Source: Cupriavidus pinatubonensis (lineage in GTDB: Bacteria; Pseudomonadota; Gammaproteobacteria; Burkholderiales; Burkholderiaceae). Taken from it: a DNA stretch of 64,000 bases. The stretch spans positions 372,001-436,000 of the forward strand of contig NZ_CP080767.1 of assembly GCF_019602855.1 (NCBI RefSeq), given 5' to 3'. Below, piece by piece: positions 38,855 through 46,756 of this stretch. Every line of letters starts with the position of its first letter. Positions within the stretch are counted from its first letter, which is position 1. The notes below the pieces were generated by a model. That model worked only from the letters and a program-made list of their open reading frames with translations, had not been told where the DNA came from and searched no databases. A program made the position numbers and the translations under genes.

Positions 38855-40450
38855 ATGTCGCCTGTCCTGGCATTCAAGCTGGTACTGCTGTCACTGATCG
38901 CCATCATCGCGCTGGAGTTGCTGGCGGCAAAGCTGCGGCTGCCGCCGGCGGCGGCCTTTCTGGTCGGTGGCATTGCCATGGCATTCGTGCCGGGCCTGCC
39001 GGCGGTCGAGCTCAGTCCGGACCTGGTGTTGCTGGTCTTCCTGCCGCCGCTGCTGACGGACGGCGCGTACTTTTCAGTGTGGGACGAGTTCCGGCGCAAT
39101 CTCAGCGGCATCCTGATGCTGGCGATCGGAGCCGTGTTGTTCACGACGCTGGTCGTTGGCGTGGCCGTCCACATGGTGGTTCCGGGCCTGCCGTGGGCGG
39201 CGTGCTTTGCGCTCGGCGCGATCGTGTCGCCGCCCGACGCCGTCGCGGCCAAGGCCGTGCTCGAGCGGGTCGCGCTGCCGCGGCGGCTCATGACCTTGCT
39301 GGAGGGCGAAAGCCTGCTCAATGACGCAACCGGGCTGGTGCTCTACCGCTTCGCCGTCGCGGCCGCGCTGACCGGTGCGTTCAGCCTCGAACATGCCACC
39401 GTGGATTTCTTCGTGCTCGCACTGGGCGGGGTTGCCGTGGGGATCGCCATCGGCTTTGCGCTGGTGCGCGTGCTGCGGCGGCTGGCCGACGAATATCTTC
39501 TGATCACCGCAGCCATACTGTCCTCCTGGGTCAGCTACATCGTCGGCGAATGGCTGGAAGTCTCCGGCGTCATCGCGACGGTGACCACCGGCATGATCCT
39601 TGGCTGGCACCAGCACCAGGTGTTCTCGGCGTCGACAAGAATCCGTGGCACGGCGTTCTGGCAGGTCATGGTGTTCCTGCTCGAGGCGCTGGTGTTCATA
39701 CTGATCGGGCTATCGCTGCGCGGCGTGATTGCGCGGCACGGTGGCACCGCTGATGTGATGGCGTCGCTGGCCCTGCCGGTTGGCATGGTGATCGTCTCGG
39801 TCGTGCTCTCGCGCTTCGCATGGGTGTTCGGGTCGGAGGCGCTGAAGTCGGCGTGGCAGCGCGTGGTACGCCGTCAGGCTCGCGCGGACTGGCGTTCGGC
39901 CACCATCGTCAGCTGGGCCGGGATGCGCGGCGTCGTGACCCTCGCCATTGCGCTGGCGCTTCCGGAGCAGATGCCGGGCCGCGACCTGATCCTCGTCGCA
40001 TCGTTCGCGGTGATCCTCGTCACCGTGCTGTTGCAGGGCACGACCATTGGGCCGCTGATCCGCCTGCTGGATATCCGGCGCATCGAAGATGCCTCGGGCC
40101 GTAAACTGACCGAAGCGCAGGCATGGGCCCGTCTCGAAGCGGTGCAGCGCGATGCGATCCGCCCGCTGGTGTTCGACGCAGACGGTGCGCTGCGGCATCC
40201 GCGGCTATGGGAACAGGTCAACTACCGCGCGCAGATTACCGAGAGTTTCAAGGACAACATCATTCCCGACGAAGAGCGCACTTCCCACTATGGTGTGATC
40301 CTGGCGGGCCTTGCCGCAGCGCGGGAGGAGTTGCTGCGGATGCATCGTGCGGGGCAGCTTCATGACGAACTGCTGCGTCATCTTGAATACGATCTGGATC
40401 TGCAGGAGATCGCGGCGTTGCATGGGAGTGCAGGCGTGGGGGCGGATTGA
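38855..40450 (+). CDS. CPA1-family Na+/H+ antiporter
   Basis: A 531-residue sodium:proton antiporter of the NhaP/YjcE type, involved in pH and sodium homeostasis. About twelve membrane helices include the ion-binding motifs GAIVSPPDAVAAKAVLE near residue 128 and EGESLLNDATGLVLYRFA near residue 150. Residues from about 410 form a cytoplasmic tail with helical character. It stands alone between the cupin and the AraC gene, which is convergent. Confidence 0.92.
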   Translation: MSPVLAFKLVLLSLIAIIALELLAAKLRLPPAAAFLVGGIAMAFVPGLPAVELSPDLVLLVFLPPLLTDGAYFSVWDEFRRNLSGILMLAIGAVLFTTLVVGVAVHMVVPGLPWAACFALGAIVSPPDAVAAKAVLERVALPRRLMTLLEGESLLNDATGLVLYRFAVAAALTGAFSLEHATVDFFVLALGGVAVGIAIGFALVRVLRRLADEYLLITAAILSSWVSYIVGEWLEVSGVIATVTTGMILGWHQHQVFSASTRIRGTAFWQVMVFLLEALVFILIGLSLRGVIARHGGTADVMASLALPVGMVIVSVVLSRFAWVFGSEALKSAWQRVVRRQARADWRSATIVSWAGMRGVVTLAIALALPEQMPGRDLILVASFAVILVTVLLQGTTIGPLIRLLDIRRIEDASGRKLTEAQAWARLEAVQRDAIRPLVFDADGALRHPRLWEQVNYRAQITESFKDNIIPDEERTSHYGVILAGLAAAREELLRMHRAGQLHDELLRHLEYDLDLQEIAALHGSAGVGAD

Positions 40451-40486
40451 AGCGCCCGGCCCACAGCTGCCCCACAGCTGCTCCCG

Positions 40487-41521
40487 TCACCGACCCGCTT
40501 CGCCACTACCGCGAAATTCGGACGGACTGACGCCATTGGCCCGGCGAAAGGCCCGGCTGAAATTGGCGACATCGGTGAACCCGAGGCGGTAAGCGATCTG
40601 CGAAACCGGCAGCTCCCCTTCGAGCAGCAAGCTCCGCGCGCGGCGATTGCGCACCGTAATGGCGAGGTCGCGGAAGCTGCTTTCCTCCTTCTTCAGGTAA
40701 CGGTCCAGCGTGCGCGCCGAAATGCCGAGCAGGCCGGCAAGTTCTTCCAGCGTAGGCTGGCTGTCCTCCGCTTCGTTCAGCATCATGACCACCCACTCGG
40801 CCCAGTTGCCCTGCTCGCTGTGGCGTTGCAGCAGAGCACGGCATCGTTCCTCGGCCATGCGGACCGCATGCACGTCGGCCATCGGCAGCGCCGCGTCCAG
40901 GCTCCACGTGTCGGCCACCATGCGGATTTCGGGCAGCGGCGATGCGGCGAAGTGCACGCGCGCGGGCGCCAGTTCGCGATAACGTGCCGCGTGCGGTGGC
41001 GGCTCCATCGACAGGTAAATGTCGTAGACCGATGAGGGGTTCTGCAACAGCGACTTGCATTGCAGATGCGTCGAAACGGCAATCGCCTCCTGAAGCAGGT
41101 TCAGCGTTGCACTGGCCATCGGCAGCGCCGGCCGGAAGATGACCTCGGCGTGATCGCCAGTGCGCTGATAACTCATCCTGAACATTGGCGTCAGCAGCTT
41201 GTAGTAGCGCGAACACAGCCGCAGCAACTGGTCCAGGGTGGGGCAGGAAAGCATGGCATACCCCAGGATGTCGTGCGAATTCAGCTTGAGGCGGCGACCC
41301 CACTCGAAGCCGATGTCGGTCCGCCCGGTCAGGCGCAGCGCTTCTGCCAGCAAGCCATCGATCTGCTGGGTAGTGAGCCCGAAATCCGTTTCCCTGAACC
41401 GGTCGGGATCAATGCCGGCCGCGCTCGCCAGTTCGTGCAGCGAAGTGCCGGCGGACTTCAGGCAGTCGGCCATCAGCAGAAAATAGCGGGCCGGAATCAG
41501 GGGGCGGATGGCGGCTTTCAT
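40487..41521 (-). CDS. AraC-family transcriptional regulator
   Basis: A 344-residue regulator with an N-terminal arabinose_bd-type effector domain (residues about 15-205; GFEWGRRLKLNSHDILGYAML) and a C-terminal double helix-turn-helix (LEELAGLLGISARTLDRYLK, then QIAYRLGFTDVANFSRAFRR). This architecture occurs in OruR/ArgR-like and catabolic regulators. The start is uncertain: Met 41521 begins the conserved domain, Met 41557 is an alternative, and neither has a clear ribosome site. It is divergent from the dioxygenase-like cupin gene, and a double direct repeat lies between them. Confidence 0.9.
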   Translation of the reverse strand: MKAAIRPLIPARYFLLMADCLKSAGTSLHELASAAGIDPDRFRETDFGLTTQQIDGLLAEALRLTGRTDIGFEWGRRLKLNSHDILGYAMLSCPTLDQLLRLCSRYYKLLTPMFRMSYQRTGDHAEVIFRPALPMASATLNLLQEAIAVSTHLQCKSLLQNPSSVYDIYLSMEPPPHAARYRELAPARVHFAASPLPEIRMVADTWSLDAALPMADVHAVRMAEERCRALLQRHSEQGNWAEWVVMMLNEAEDSQPTLEELAGLLGISARTLDRYLKKEESSFRDLAITVRNRRARSLLLEGELPVSQIAYRLGFTDVANFSRAFRRANGVSPSEFRGSGEAGR

Positions 41522-41557
41522 GTTCGAAAGGAGGGGGCACAACGGGGCACTGGTCAT

Positions 41558-41591
41558 TGTCTGAAAATGATAGATCGCTGTCTGGAAATGA
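41558..41591. promoter_or_regulatory. Candidate AraC-type operator (two direct repeats)
   Basis: TGTCTGAAAATGA (41558-41570) and TGTCTGGAAATGA (41579-41591) match at 12 of 13 positions and are 21 bases apart, about two DNA turns, in the same orientation. This is the usual geometry for AraC-family activators. It lies in the divergent region between the AraC gene and the cupin gene, about 90 bases before the latter's start codon. Confidence 0.7.
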
Positions 41592-41679
41592 CAAGTCCGG
41601 AGGCGGGCCGGCTCGCCAGAATGGGTACCTGCCAAAGCCGAATCCGTCTCGGAGCCGGCGACATAACAGGAGACAGTCC

Positions 41680-42156
41680 ATGTTGTTCGAATCCATCAAC
41701 ACCGGTTGCCTGGACGGCAACGACACCCCGTGGATGCCCTTTGCGCCGTACAGCAACGACGTGATGGTCAAGTACTTCAAGATCGATCCGGTACGCGGCG
41801 AAACCATTACGCTGCTGAAGGCGCCCGCCGGCATGGAAATGCCGCGCCATCATCACACCGGTACGGTGATCGTCTACACCGTTCAGGGAAGCTGGCGCTA
41901 CAAGGAGCACGACTGGGTCGCGCATGCGGGCAGTGTCGTCTACGAGACGGCTTCCACGCGGCACACGCCGCAGTCGGCTTATGCCGAAGGCCCCGACATC
42001 ATCACGTTCAACATCGTGGCCGGTGAACTGCTATACCTCGACGACAAGGACAACATCATCGCGGTCGAAAACTGGAAGACCTCGATGGATCGCTACCTCA
42101 ACTACTGCAAGGCCCACGGTATCAGGCCCAAGGACTTGTCTACGTTCGAAGGCTGA
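41680..42156 (+). CDS. 2,4'-dihydroxyacetophenone dioxygenase-family cupin
   Basis: A 158-residue cupin resembling the dihydroxyacetophenone dioxygenase family, which cleaves the side chain of hydroxylated acetophenones. Indicators are WMPFAPYSNDVMVKYFKIDP near residue 20, PRHHHTGTVIVYTVQGSWRYKE (metal His residues) near residue 56, and SVVYETASTRHTPQ near residue 87. The start is set by AGGAGACA just ahead of Met 41680. It is divergent from an AraC regulator and followed by the DUF1254 gene. The substrate in this organism is unproven. Confidence 0.8.
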   Translation: MLFESINTGCLDGNDTPWMPFAPYSNDVMVKYFKIDPVRGETITLLKAPAGMEMPRHHHTGTVIVYTVQGSWRYKEHDWVAHAGSVVYETASTRHTPQSAYAEGPDIITFNIVAGELLYLDDKDNIIAVENWKTSMDRYLNYCKAHGIRPKDLSTFEG

Positions 42157-42245
42157 TCTGCGGGAACAATCCGTACTGGAAACGCATCAGGCATTGGCCG
42201 TTCGCGAATTGAGTCGCAACGCCATGGAAAAAACGAGGAGGAGAC

Positions 42246-43676
42246 ATGATTGCATGGGCTCGCAAACAAGGGCTTCGGCGCATTCTGGTCGCGCTGCTTG
42301 GCACAGCCGTGGTTCAGGCAAGCGCTGGCGCGGCTTCGCCCAGCGCCACCGATGTACAGAAGATCGCCACGGAGGCTTATATCTATGCCTATCCGATGGT
42401 GCTGATGGAAGTCACGCGCCGCGTTTCCACGAACGTCGATGCGTCGGATCCCAAGGGCGGAATCCGCGCGCCGATCAACCAGTTCGCGCATGTCGCGGAG
42501 TTCCCTGACGAGAAGTTCGACACGGTGGTTCGCCCGAATGCAGACACCCTGTACTCGGCGCTCTGGTTCGACGTCACGCGCGAGCCGCTGATCCTCACCG
42601 TGCCGGATTCCGGTGGCCGCTACTATCTGCTGCCGGTGCTCGACATGTGGACGGACGTCTTTACCTCTCCCGGTACGCGCACCACGGGCAACGGTTCGCA
42701 GCAGATCGCCATTGTGGGGCCGCGCTGGCATGGCAAGCTGCCGGCGGGTGTGACTCCGTATGTCTCGCCGACCGCCGTGGGCTGGATGATCGGCCGCACG
42801 CAGACCAACGGCGTTGCCGACTATGCCGCCGTGCATAAGTTTCAGGCCGGCCTCAGGGCCACGCCGCTCAGCGCCTGGGGAAAGCCGGGATACGCGCCGC
42901 CCGCGGGCAGGAAGAATCCACAGCAGGACATGGGCGCGCCGGTGGAGCAGGTGGCAAAGATGGACGCCGCGAGCTACTTCGCGATGTTCGCCGAGCTGAT
43001 GAAGAACAATCCGCCGCACGCAAACGACTATCCAATGCTTGATCGCATCGCCCATGTGGGGCTGGTGCCCGGTCAAGCCTTCAACCTGAACCGACAGGCG
43101 CCGGAAGTGCAGGCCGCGCTGCGGGACGCCCCGGCCACCGCGCGCAAGCAGATTGCCGAAGCGCTGCCCCGGGCCGGTGTCGTGAGCAACGGCTGGCGGA
43201 CGATCGGCAATCCGATTGGCACCTACGGTACCGACTACCTCCGGCGCGCGATGATCGCCTTCGTAGGGCTGGGGGCGAACACGGTCGAGGATGCCATCTA
43301 TCCCATTGCGATGACAGATGTCGATGGCAAGCCCTTCGACAGTGGCGCGAAGTACGTGATCCACTTCGACAAGGAACGGCTGCCGCCTGCGCGCGCCTTC
43401 TGGTCGCTGACGATGTACAACGATCGCCAGTTTTTCACGGCCAATCCGATCAACCGCTTCGCCATCGGCGATCGCGATCCGCTCAAGTACAACGCCGATG
43501 GCTCGCTCGATCTGGTCATCCAGCGCGACCCGCCCAAGGGTGGTGAATCCAACTGGCTGCCCGCGCCGGCCGCAGGCAACTTCACGATGAATCTGCGGCT
43601 GTACCTGCCCAAGCCCGAGGCGCTGGACGGTACGTGGAAGCCGCCGGTGGTCAGCCGTGTGGAGGCTGGTCTCTGA
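42246..43676 (+). CDS. DUF1254/DUF1214 secreted protein
   Basis: A 476-residue exported protein with signal peptide (LRRILVALLGTAVVQASAGAA). The N-terminal DUF1254 domain (EAYIYAYPMVLMEVTRR, then VRPNADTLYSALWFDV) is followed by a C-terminal DUF1214 domain (FWSLTMYNDRQFFTANPINRFAIGD near residue 385). The biochemical role of this family is not established. GAGGAGGAGA gives an excellent ribosome site. It probably shares control with the upstream cupin gene (89-base gap). Confidence 0.9.
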   Translation: MIAWARKQGLRRILVALLGTAVVQASAGAASPSATDVQKIATEAYIYAYPMVLMEVTRRVSTNVDASDPKGGIRAPINQFAHVAEFPDEKFDTVVRPNADTLYSALWFDVTREPLILTVPDSGGRYYLLPVLDMWTDVFTSPGTRTTGNGSQQIAIVGPRWHGKLPAGVTPYVSPTAVGWMIGRTQTNGVADYAAVHKFQAGLRATPLSAWGKPGYAPPAGRKNPQQDMGAPVEQVAKMDAASYFAMFAELMKNNPPHANDYPMLDRIAHVGLVPGQAFNLNRQAPEVQAALRDAPATARKQIAEALPRAGVVSNGWRTIGNPIGTYGTDYLRRAMIAFVGLGANTVEDAIYPIAMTDVDGKPFDSGAKYVIHFDKERLPPARAFWSLTMYNDRQFFTANPINRFAIGDRDPLKYNADGSLDLVIQRDPPKGGESNWLPAPAAGNFTMNLRLYLPKPEALDGTWKPPVVSRVEAGL

Positions 43677-44039
43677 AAGCCGGGCGGTAATCTTTCCCGG
43701 CAAACGCCGCATTGGCGCCGACGCGGTCGCTATCCATTCGCGACCGCTGCTTCCGCCAGCTCGCGCGCCACGCGTTCCACGCATGCCATCGCTTTCTGCG
43801 CCATTGGCGAAGGCGCGCGTCCGGTCAGGCTCACAATACCGGGCGGTTCGGCATACGCGTCGCTGTGGCTGTTCGACCGAAGTGGGTGGTCGGATGCCTT
43901 CATCGCATGCGGGGCGGTGAAGCTTCAGTCCAAGCCAATGTTGTGAGAAGCTCTGGTCTCAGGCGCTCACGGTGGCAAGGAACCGGTTGGGCATACGCCG
44001 GGCAGGCATCGCAGTGAAAGACAGGGCCTTGCTGCCTGA
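43677..44039. other. Intergenic region with a regulator remnant
   Basis: No intact gene. Part of it (43730-43924, minus strand) encodes the C-terminal tail of a LysR-type regulator, annotated separately. The remainder shows no recognisable feature. Confidence 0.6.
43730..43924 (-). pseudogene. C-terminal remnant of a LysR-family regulator
   Basis: The minus-strand frame ends PPGIVSLTGRAPSPMAQKAM, then ACVERVARELAEA and a stop (TAG, complement of 43730-43732). This is the typical last segment of LysR-type regulators, where a GIVxLxGRxxSPxAQ pattern precedes the final helix. The frame is closed by a stop at 43925 after about 64 codons, so the effector and DNA-binding parts are gone. Confidence 0.65.
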
Positions 44040-44630
44040 ATGCAACCATTTGAATCCTCCATGACTGAGCCTCGTCTGACATTCCTTGACCAGAATGAAT
44101 GGGAACACTGGTTGACGCAAAACGGCGGTACCTCGGCCGGGATATGGATGCGCCTTGCCAAAAAGGGGGCGGGGCAGACAACCTTGACTTACGAACAGGC
44201 ACTGGAAGGTGCCCTTTGTCATGGCTGGATCGATGGTCAAAAAAAGGCTGAAAGTGAAGAATACTGGTTGCAACGCTTCACTCGACGTTCCGCAAGAAGT
44301 ATCTGGTCCAAGCTCAACAAAGACCGGGCCGAAGCGCTGATCGCTGCAGGCAGAATGTTTCCTTCTGGCATGCGAGAAATCGAGAATGCCAAGAAGGATG
44401 GCCGCTGGGAGGCTGCCTATACGTCGGCGAGCAACTCGGTCGTTCCGGATGACCTGCAGGCGGCACTGGATGCCAATCCCAAGGCCAGCGCTTTCTTTGC
44501 CACGCTGAACGGCCGTAACCGCTACGCTATCCTGTTTCGGATACAGAATGCCAAAAAGCCCGCAACACGAGTGCGCAAGATCGAAGAGTTCATCGGCATG
44601 CTCAATCGCGGCGAAACCATTTATCCCTAG
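44040..44630 (+). CDS. YdeI/OmpD-associated family protein
   Basis: A 196-residue cytoplasmic protein of the YdeI/OmdA family. Typical segments are the early W-rich part (EWEHWLTQNGGTSAGIWMRL), YEQALEGALCHGWIDGQKK near residue 60, and FTRRSARSIWSKLN near residue 80. The C-terminal OmdA-like helical part contains the DLQAALDANPKASAFFATLN segment. Function is poorly known; E. coli YdeI-type proteins have been linked to antimicrobial resistance. Met 44061 is an equally possible start. Base use is AT-richer than in neighbouring genes. Confidence 0.85.
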   Translation: MQPFESSMTEPRLTFLDQNEWEHWLTQNGGTSAGIWMRLAKKGAGQTTLTYEQALEGALCHGWIDGQKKAESEEYWLQRFTRRSARSIWSKLNKDRAEALIAAGRMFPSGMREIENAKKDGRWEAAYTSASNSVVPDDLQAALDANPKASAFFATLNGRNRYAILFRIQNAKKPATRVRKIEEFIGMLNRGETIYP

Positions 44631-44670
44631 ACCAGGAGGCGACAACCGGCTCACTGCTCCGGTGTCTCGC

Positions 44671-44706
44671 AAAAAAAAACGCCAACCCTTGCGGGTTGGC
44701 GTTTTG
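44671..44706. terminator. Bidirectional terminator between the YdeI-like gene and aceA
   Basis: A 13-bp perfect inverted repeat (44676-44688 and 44693-44705, loop TTGC) flanked by nine A on one side and a T tail on the other. It serves the convergent YdeI-like and aceA genes. Confidence 0.92.
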
Positions 44707-44726
44707 CTTTGGGCGATGAACCGATA

Positions 44727-46313
44727 TCAGAACTGGTTCATCGTGTTGTCTTTACCCGCTGCCTTCAGGGCCGCTTCGCCGCTGAAGTATTCCTTGTGGT
44801 CGTCCCCGATGTCCGAGCCCGACATGTTCTGGTGCTTGACGCAGGCGATGCCCTGACGGATTTCCTTGCGCTGCACGCCAGCCACATAACCGAGCATGCC
44901 CTGGTCGCCGAAGTATTCCTTGGCCAGGTTGTCGGTCGACAGCGCGGCGGTGTGGTACGTCGGCAGCGTGATCAGGTGGTGGAAGATACCGGCTTCACGC
45001 GATGCGTCGGCCTGGAAGGTGCGGATCTTCTCGTCGGCGTTCTTGGCCAGTTCGGTGTCGTCGTATTCCACGCTCATCAGCTGGGCACGCTCGTAGGCCG
45101 ACACGTCCTTGCCTGCAGCCTTCATGGCGTCATACGCTTGCTGGCGGAAGTTCAGGGTCCAGTTGAACGACGGGCTGTTGTTGTACACCAGCTTGGCATT
45201 CGGGATGACCTTGCGGATCTCGTTGACCATGCCGGCGATCTGGGCGATATGCGGCTTTTCAGTTTCGATCCACAGCAGATCGGCGCCGTTCTGCAGCGAG
45301 GTGATGCAATCCAGCACGCAGCGTGCCTCACCCGTACCGGCGCGGAACTGGAACAGGTTGCTCGGCAGGCGCTTCGGGCGCATCAGCTTGCCGTTCTGCT
45401 TGATGACGATGTCACCGTTGCCCAGCGTGTCGGCCGAGACTTCGTCGCAGTCGAGGAACGAGTTGTACTGGTCGCCCAGGTCGCCCGGCGTGTGGGTCAC
45501 GGCGATCTGCTTGGTCAGGCCGGCGCCCAGCGAGTCGGTGCGCGTCACGATGATGCCGTCGTCCACGCCCAGTTCCAGGAAGGCGTAGCGGACTGCGCGA
45601 ACCTTGGCCAGGAAGTCTTCGTGCGGCACGGTGACCTTGCCGTCCTGGTGGCCGCACTGCTTCTCGTCGGACACCTGGTTTTCGATCTGGATGCAGCAGG
45701 CGCCGGCTTCGATGAACTGTTTGGCCAGCAGGTAGGTGGCCTCGGCGTTGCCGAAGCCCGCGTCGATGTCAGCGATGATGGGCACCACGTGGGTGACGTG
45801 GTTGTCGATCTTCGACTGGATGGCAGCCTTGGCGGTGGCGTCCTTGGCGGCGTCCAGTTCGCGGAACAGGCCGCCCAGTTCACGGGCGTCGGCCTGGCGC
45901 AGGAAGGTGTACAGCTCGCGGATCAGGGCGCTGACCGAGGTCTTCTCGTGCATCGACTGGTCCGGCAGCGGGCCGAACTCCGAGCGCAGTGCGGCGACCA
46001 TCCAGCCCGACAGATACAGGTAGCGGCGGTCGGTGTTGTTGTTGAAGTGCTTCTTGATGGAGATCATCTTCTGCTGGCCGATGAAGCCGTGCCAGCAGCC
46101 GAGCGACTGGGTGTACTTCGACGGATCGGCATCATAGGCGGCCATGTCGGCGCGCATGATCTTGGCAGTGTACTTGGCGATATCCAGGCCCGTCTTGAAC
46201 CGGTTCTGGGCCCGCATGCGAGCGGCGTACTCGGGATTGATGGCGTCCCACGCGCTGCCGTGTTTCTCCTTCAAACCAGCAACTGCCTTGATGTCGTCTT
46301 GATACTGAGCCAT
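44727..46313 (-). CDS. aceA: Isocitrate lyase
   Basis: First enzyme of the glyoxylate shunt, cleaving isocitrate to succinate and glyoxylate for growth on acetate and fatty acids. At 528 residues it is of the long bacterial/fungal-type subfamily. The catalytic loop reads SDEKQCGHQDG near residue 215 (KQCGH where many enzymes have KKCGH), with the metal site in ADIDAGFGNAEATYLL and the NNSPSFNW motif near residue 385. An AGGAGAG ribosome site precedes the start. The upstream region has a strong palindrome and direct repeats. Confidence 0.97.
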   Translation of the reverse strand: MAQYQDDIKAVAGLKEKHGSAWDAINPEYAARMRAQNRFKTGLDIAKYTAKIMRADMAAYDADPSKYTQSLGCWHGFIGQQKMISIKKHFNNNTDRRYLYLSGWMVAALRSEFGPLPDQSMHEKTSVSALIRELYTFLRQADARELGGLFRELDAAKDATAKAAIQSKIDNHVTHVVPIIADIDAGFGNAEATYLLAKQFIEAGACCIQIENQVSDEKQCGHQDGKVTVPHEDFLAKVRAVRYAFLELGVDDGIIVTRTDSLGAGLTKQIAVTHTPGDLGDQYNSFLDCDEVSADTLGNGDIVIKQNGKLMRPKRLPSNLFQFRAGTGEARCVLDCITSLQNGADLLWIETEKPHIAQIAGMVNEIRKVIPNAKLVYNNSPSFNWTLNFRQQAYDAMKAAGKDVSAYERAQLMSVEYDDTELAKNADEKIRTFQADASREAGIFHHLITLPTYHTAALSTDNLAKEYFGDQGMLGYVAGVQRKEIRQGIACVKHQNMSGSDIGDDHKEYFSGEAALKAAGKDNTMNQF

Positions 46314-46427
46314 TTGTCTCTCCTGGGAGCAAAGCGCGTTTGAGTAGAGGATCGGAGCTTGCCGCTGCGTATGTGGCAGCGAACTGCATGGGTAAATAGT
46401 AGCGCCATTTGATGCGTTGCAGCGTCA

Positions 46428-46448
46428 GTCTTATATAAGACATAAGAC
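46428..46448. promoter_or_regulatory. Palindrome plus tandem repeat upstream of aceA
   Basis: GTCTTATATAAGAC (46428-46441) is a perfect 14-bp palindrome, and the half-site ATAAGAC is repeated immediately after it (46442-46448). It is about 115 bases upstream of the aceA start codon, suitable for a regulator site overlapping the promoter. The regulator is unknown. Confidence 0.65.
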
Positions 46449-46485
46449 TTTAATTGTTCTTATTTTTCAATGACATACGTAACGA

Positions 46486-46522
46486 TTTTCGCGATATGAA
46501 ACATGTTTTCGCGGGGCGAAAA
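46486..46522. repeat. TTTTCGCG direct repeats in the aceA upstream region
   Basis: TTTTCGCG occurs at 46486-46493 and 46506-46513, exactly 20 bases apart, and the second copy is also part of the hairpin TTTTCGC/GCGAAAA (46506-46522). A related TCTTTCGCG lies at 46568-46576. The even spacing suggests protein binding on one face of DNA. Confidence 0.45.
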
Positions 46523-46756
46523 CCGGCGGCTGCGGAAAATTCGGGCGGATCCCACAATGTGAAACGCTCTTTCGCGTGTCGGAGGGCGGGGCAAGCAGGG
46601 TGGCTTGAACAGCGGGTCCTGAACGAAGGGAATCCGCACGCGATCGTTTCGCCGGCGCATATCGCCTAAAGTTTGCTAGTGGCTTTGGCATCCGGCGGTA
46701 GCCGCCGAGGCAGCTGTGACCTGCGATGAGCACGGTACAAGGCAAGGAGAGTCGTG

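Larger units (their letters stand above)
46314..46756. other. Divergent regulatory region aceA / FAD oxidoreductase
   Basis: A 443-base gap without a convincing gene; short frames on either strand (46454-46669, 46460-46660) look like chance. It holds the palindrome at 46428-46448, and repeated TTTCGCG words (46486, 46506 and near 46570) with a 7-bp hairpin TTTTCGC/GCGAAAA at 46506-46522. Confidence 0.55.

Noticed and set aside
44709..46343. A 544-codon plus-strand frame opposite aceA
   Set aside because: Antisense shadow of isocitrate lyase; the aceA frame has full family conservation.
46454..46669. Small frames on both strands in the aceA upstream gap
   Set aside because: They overlap each other and the regulatory repeats, and have no ribosome site or recognisable sequence.
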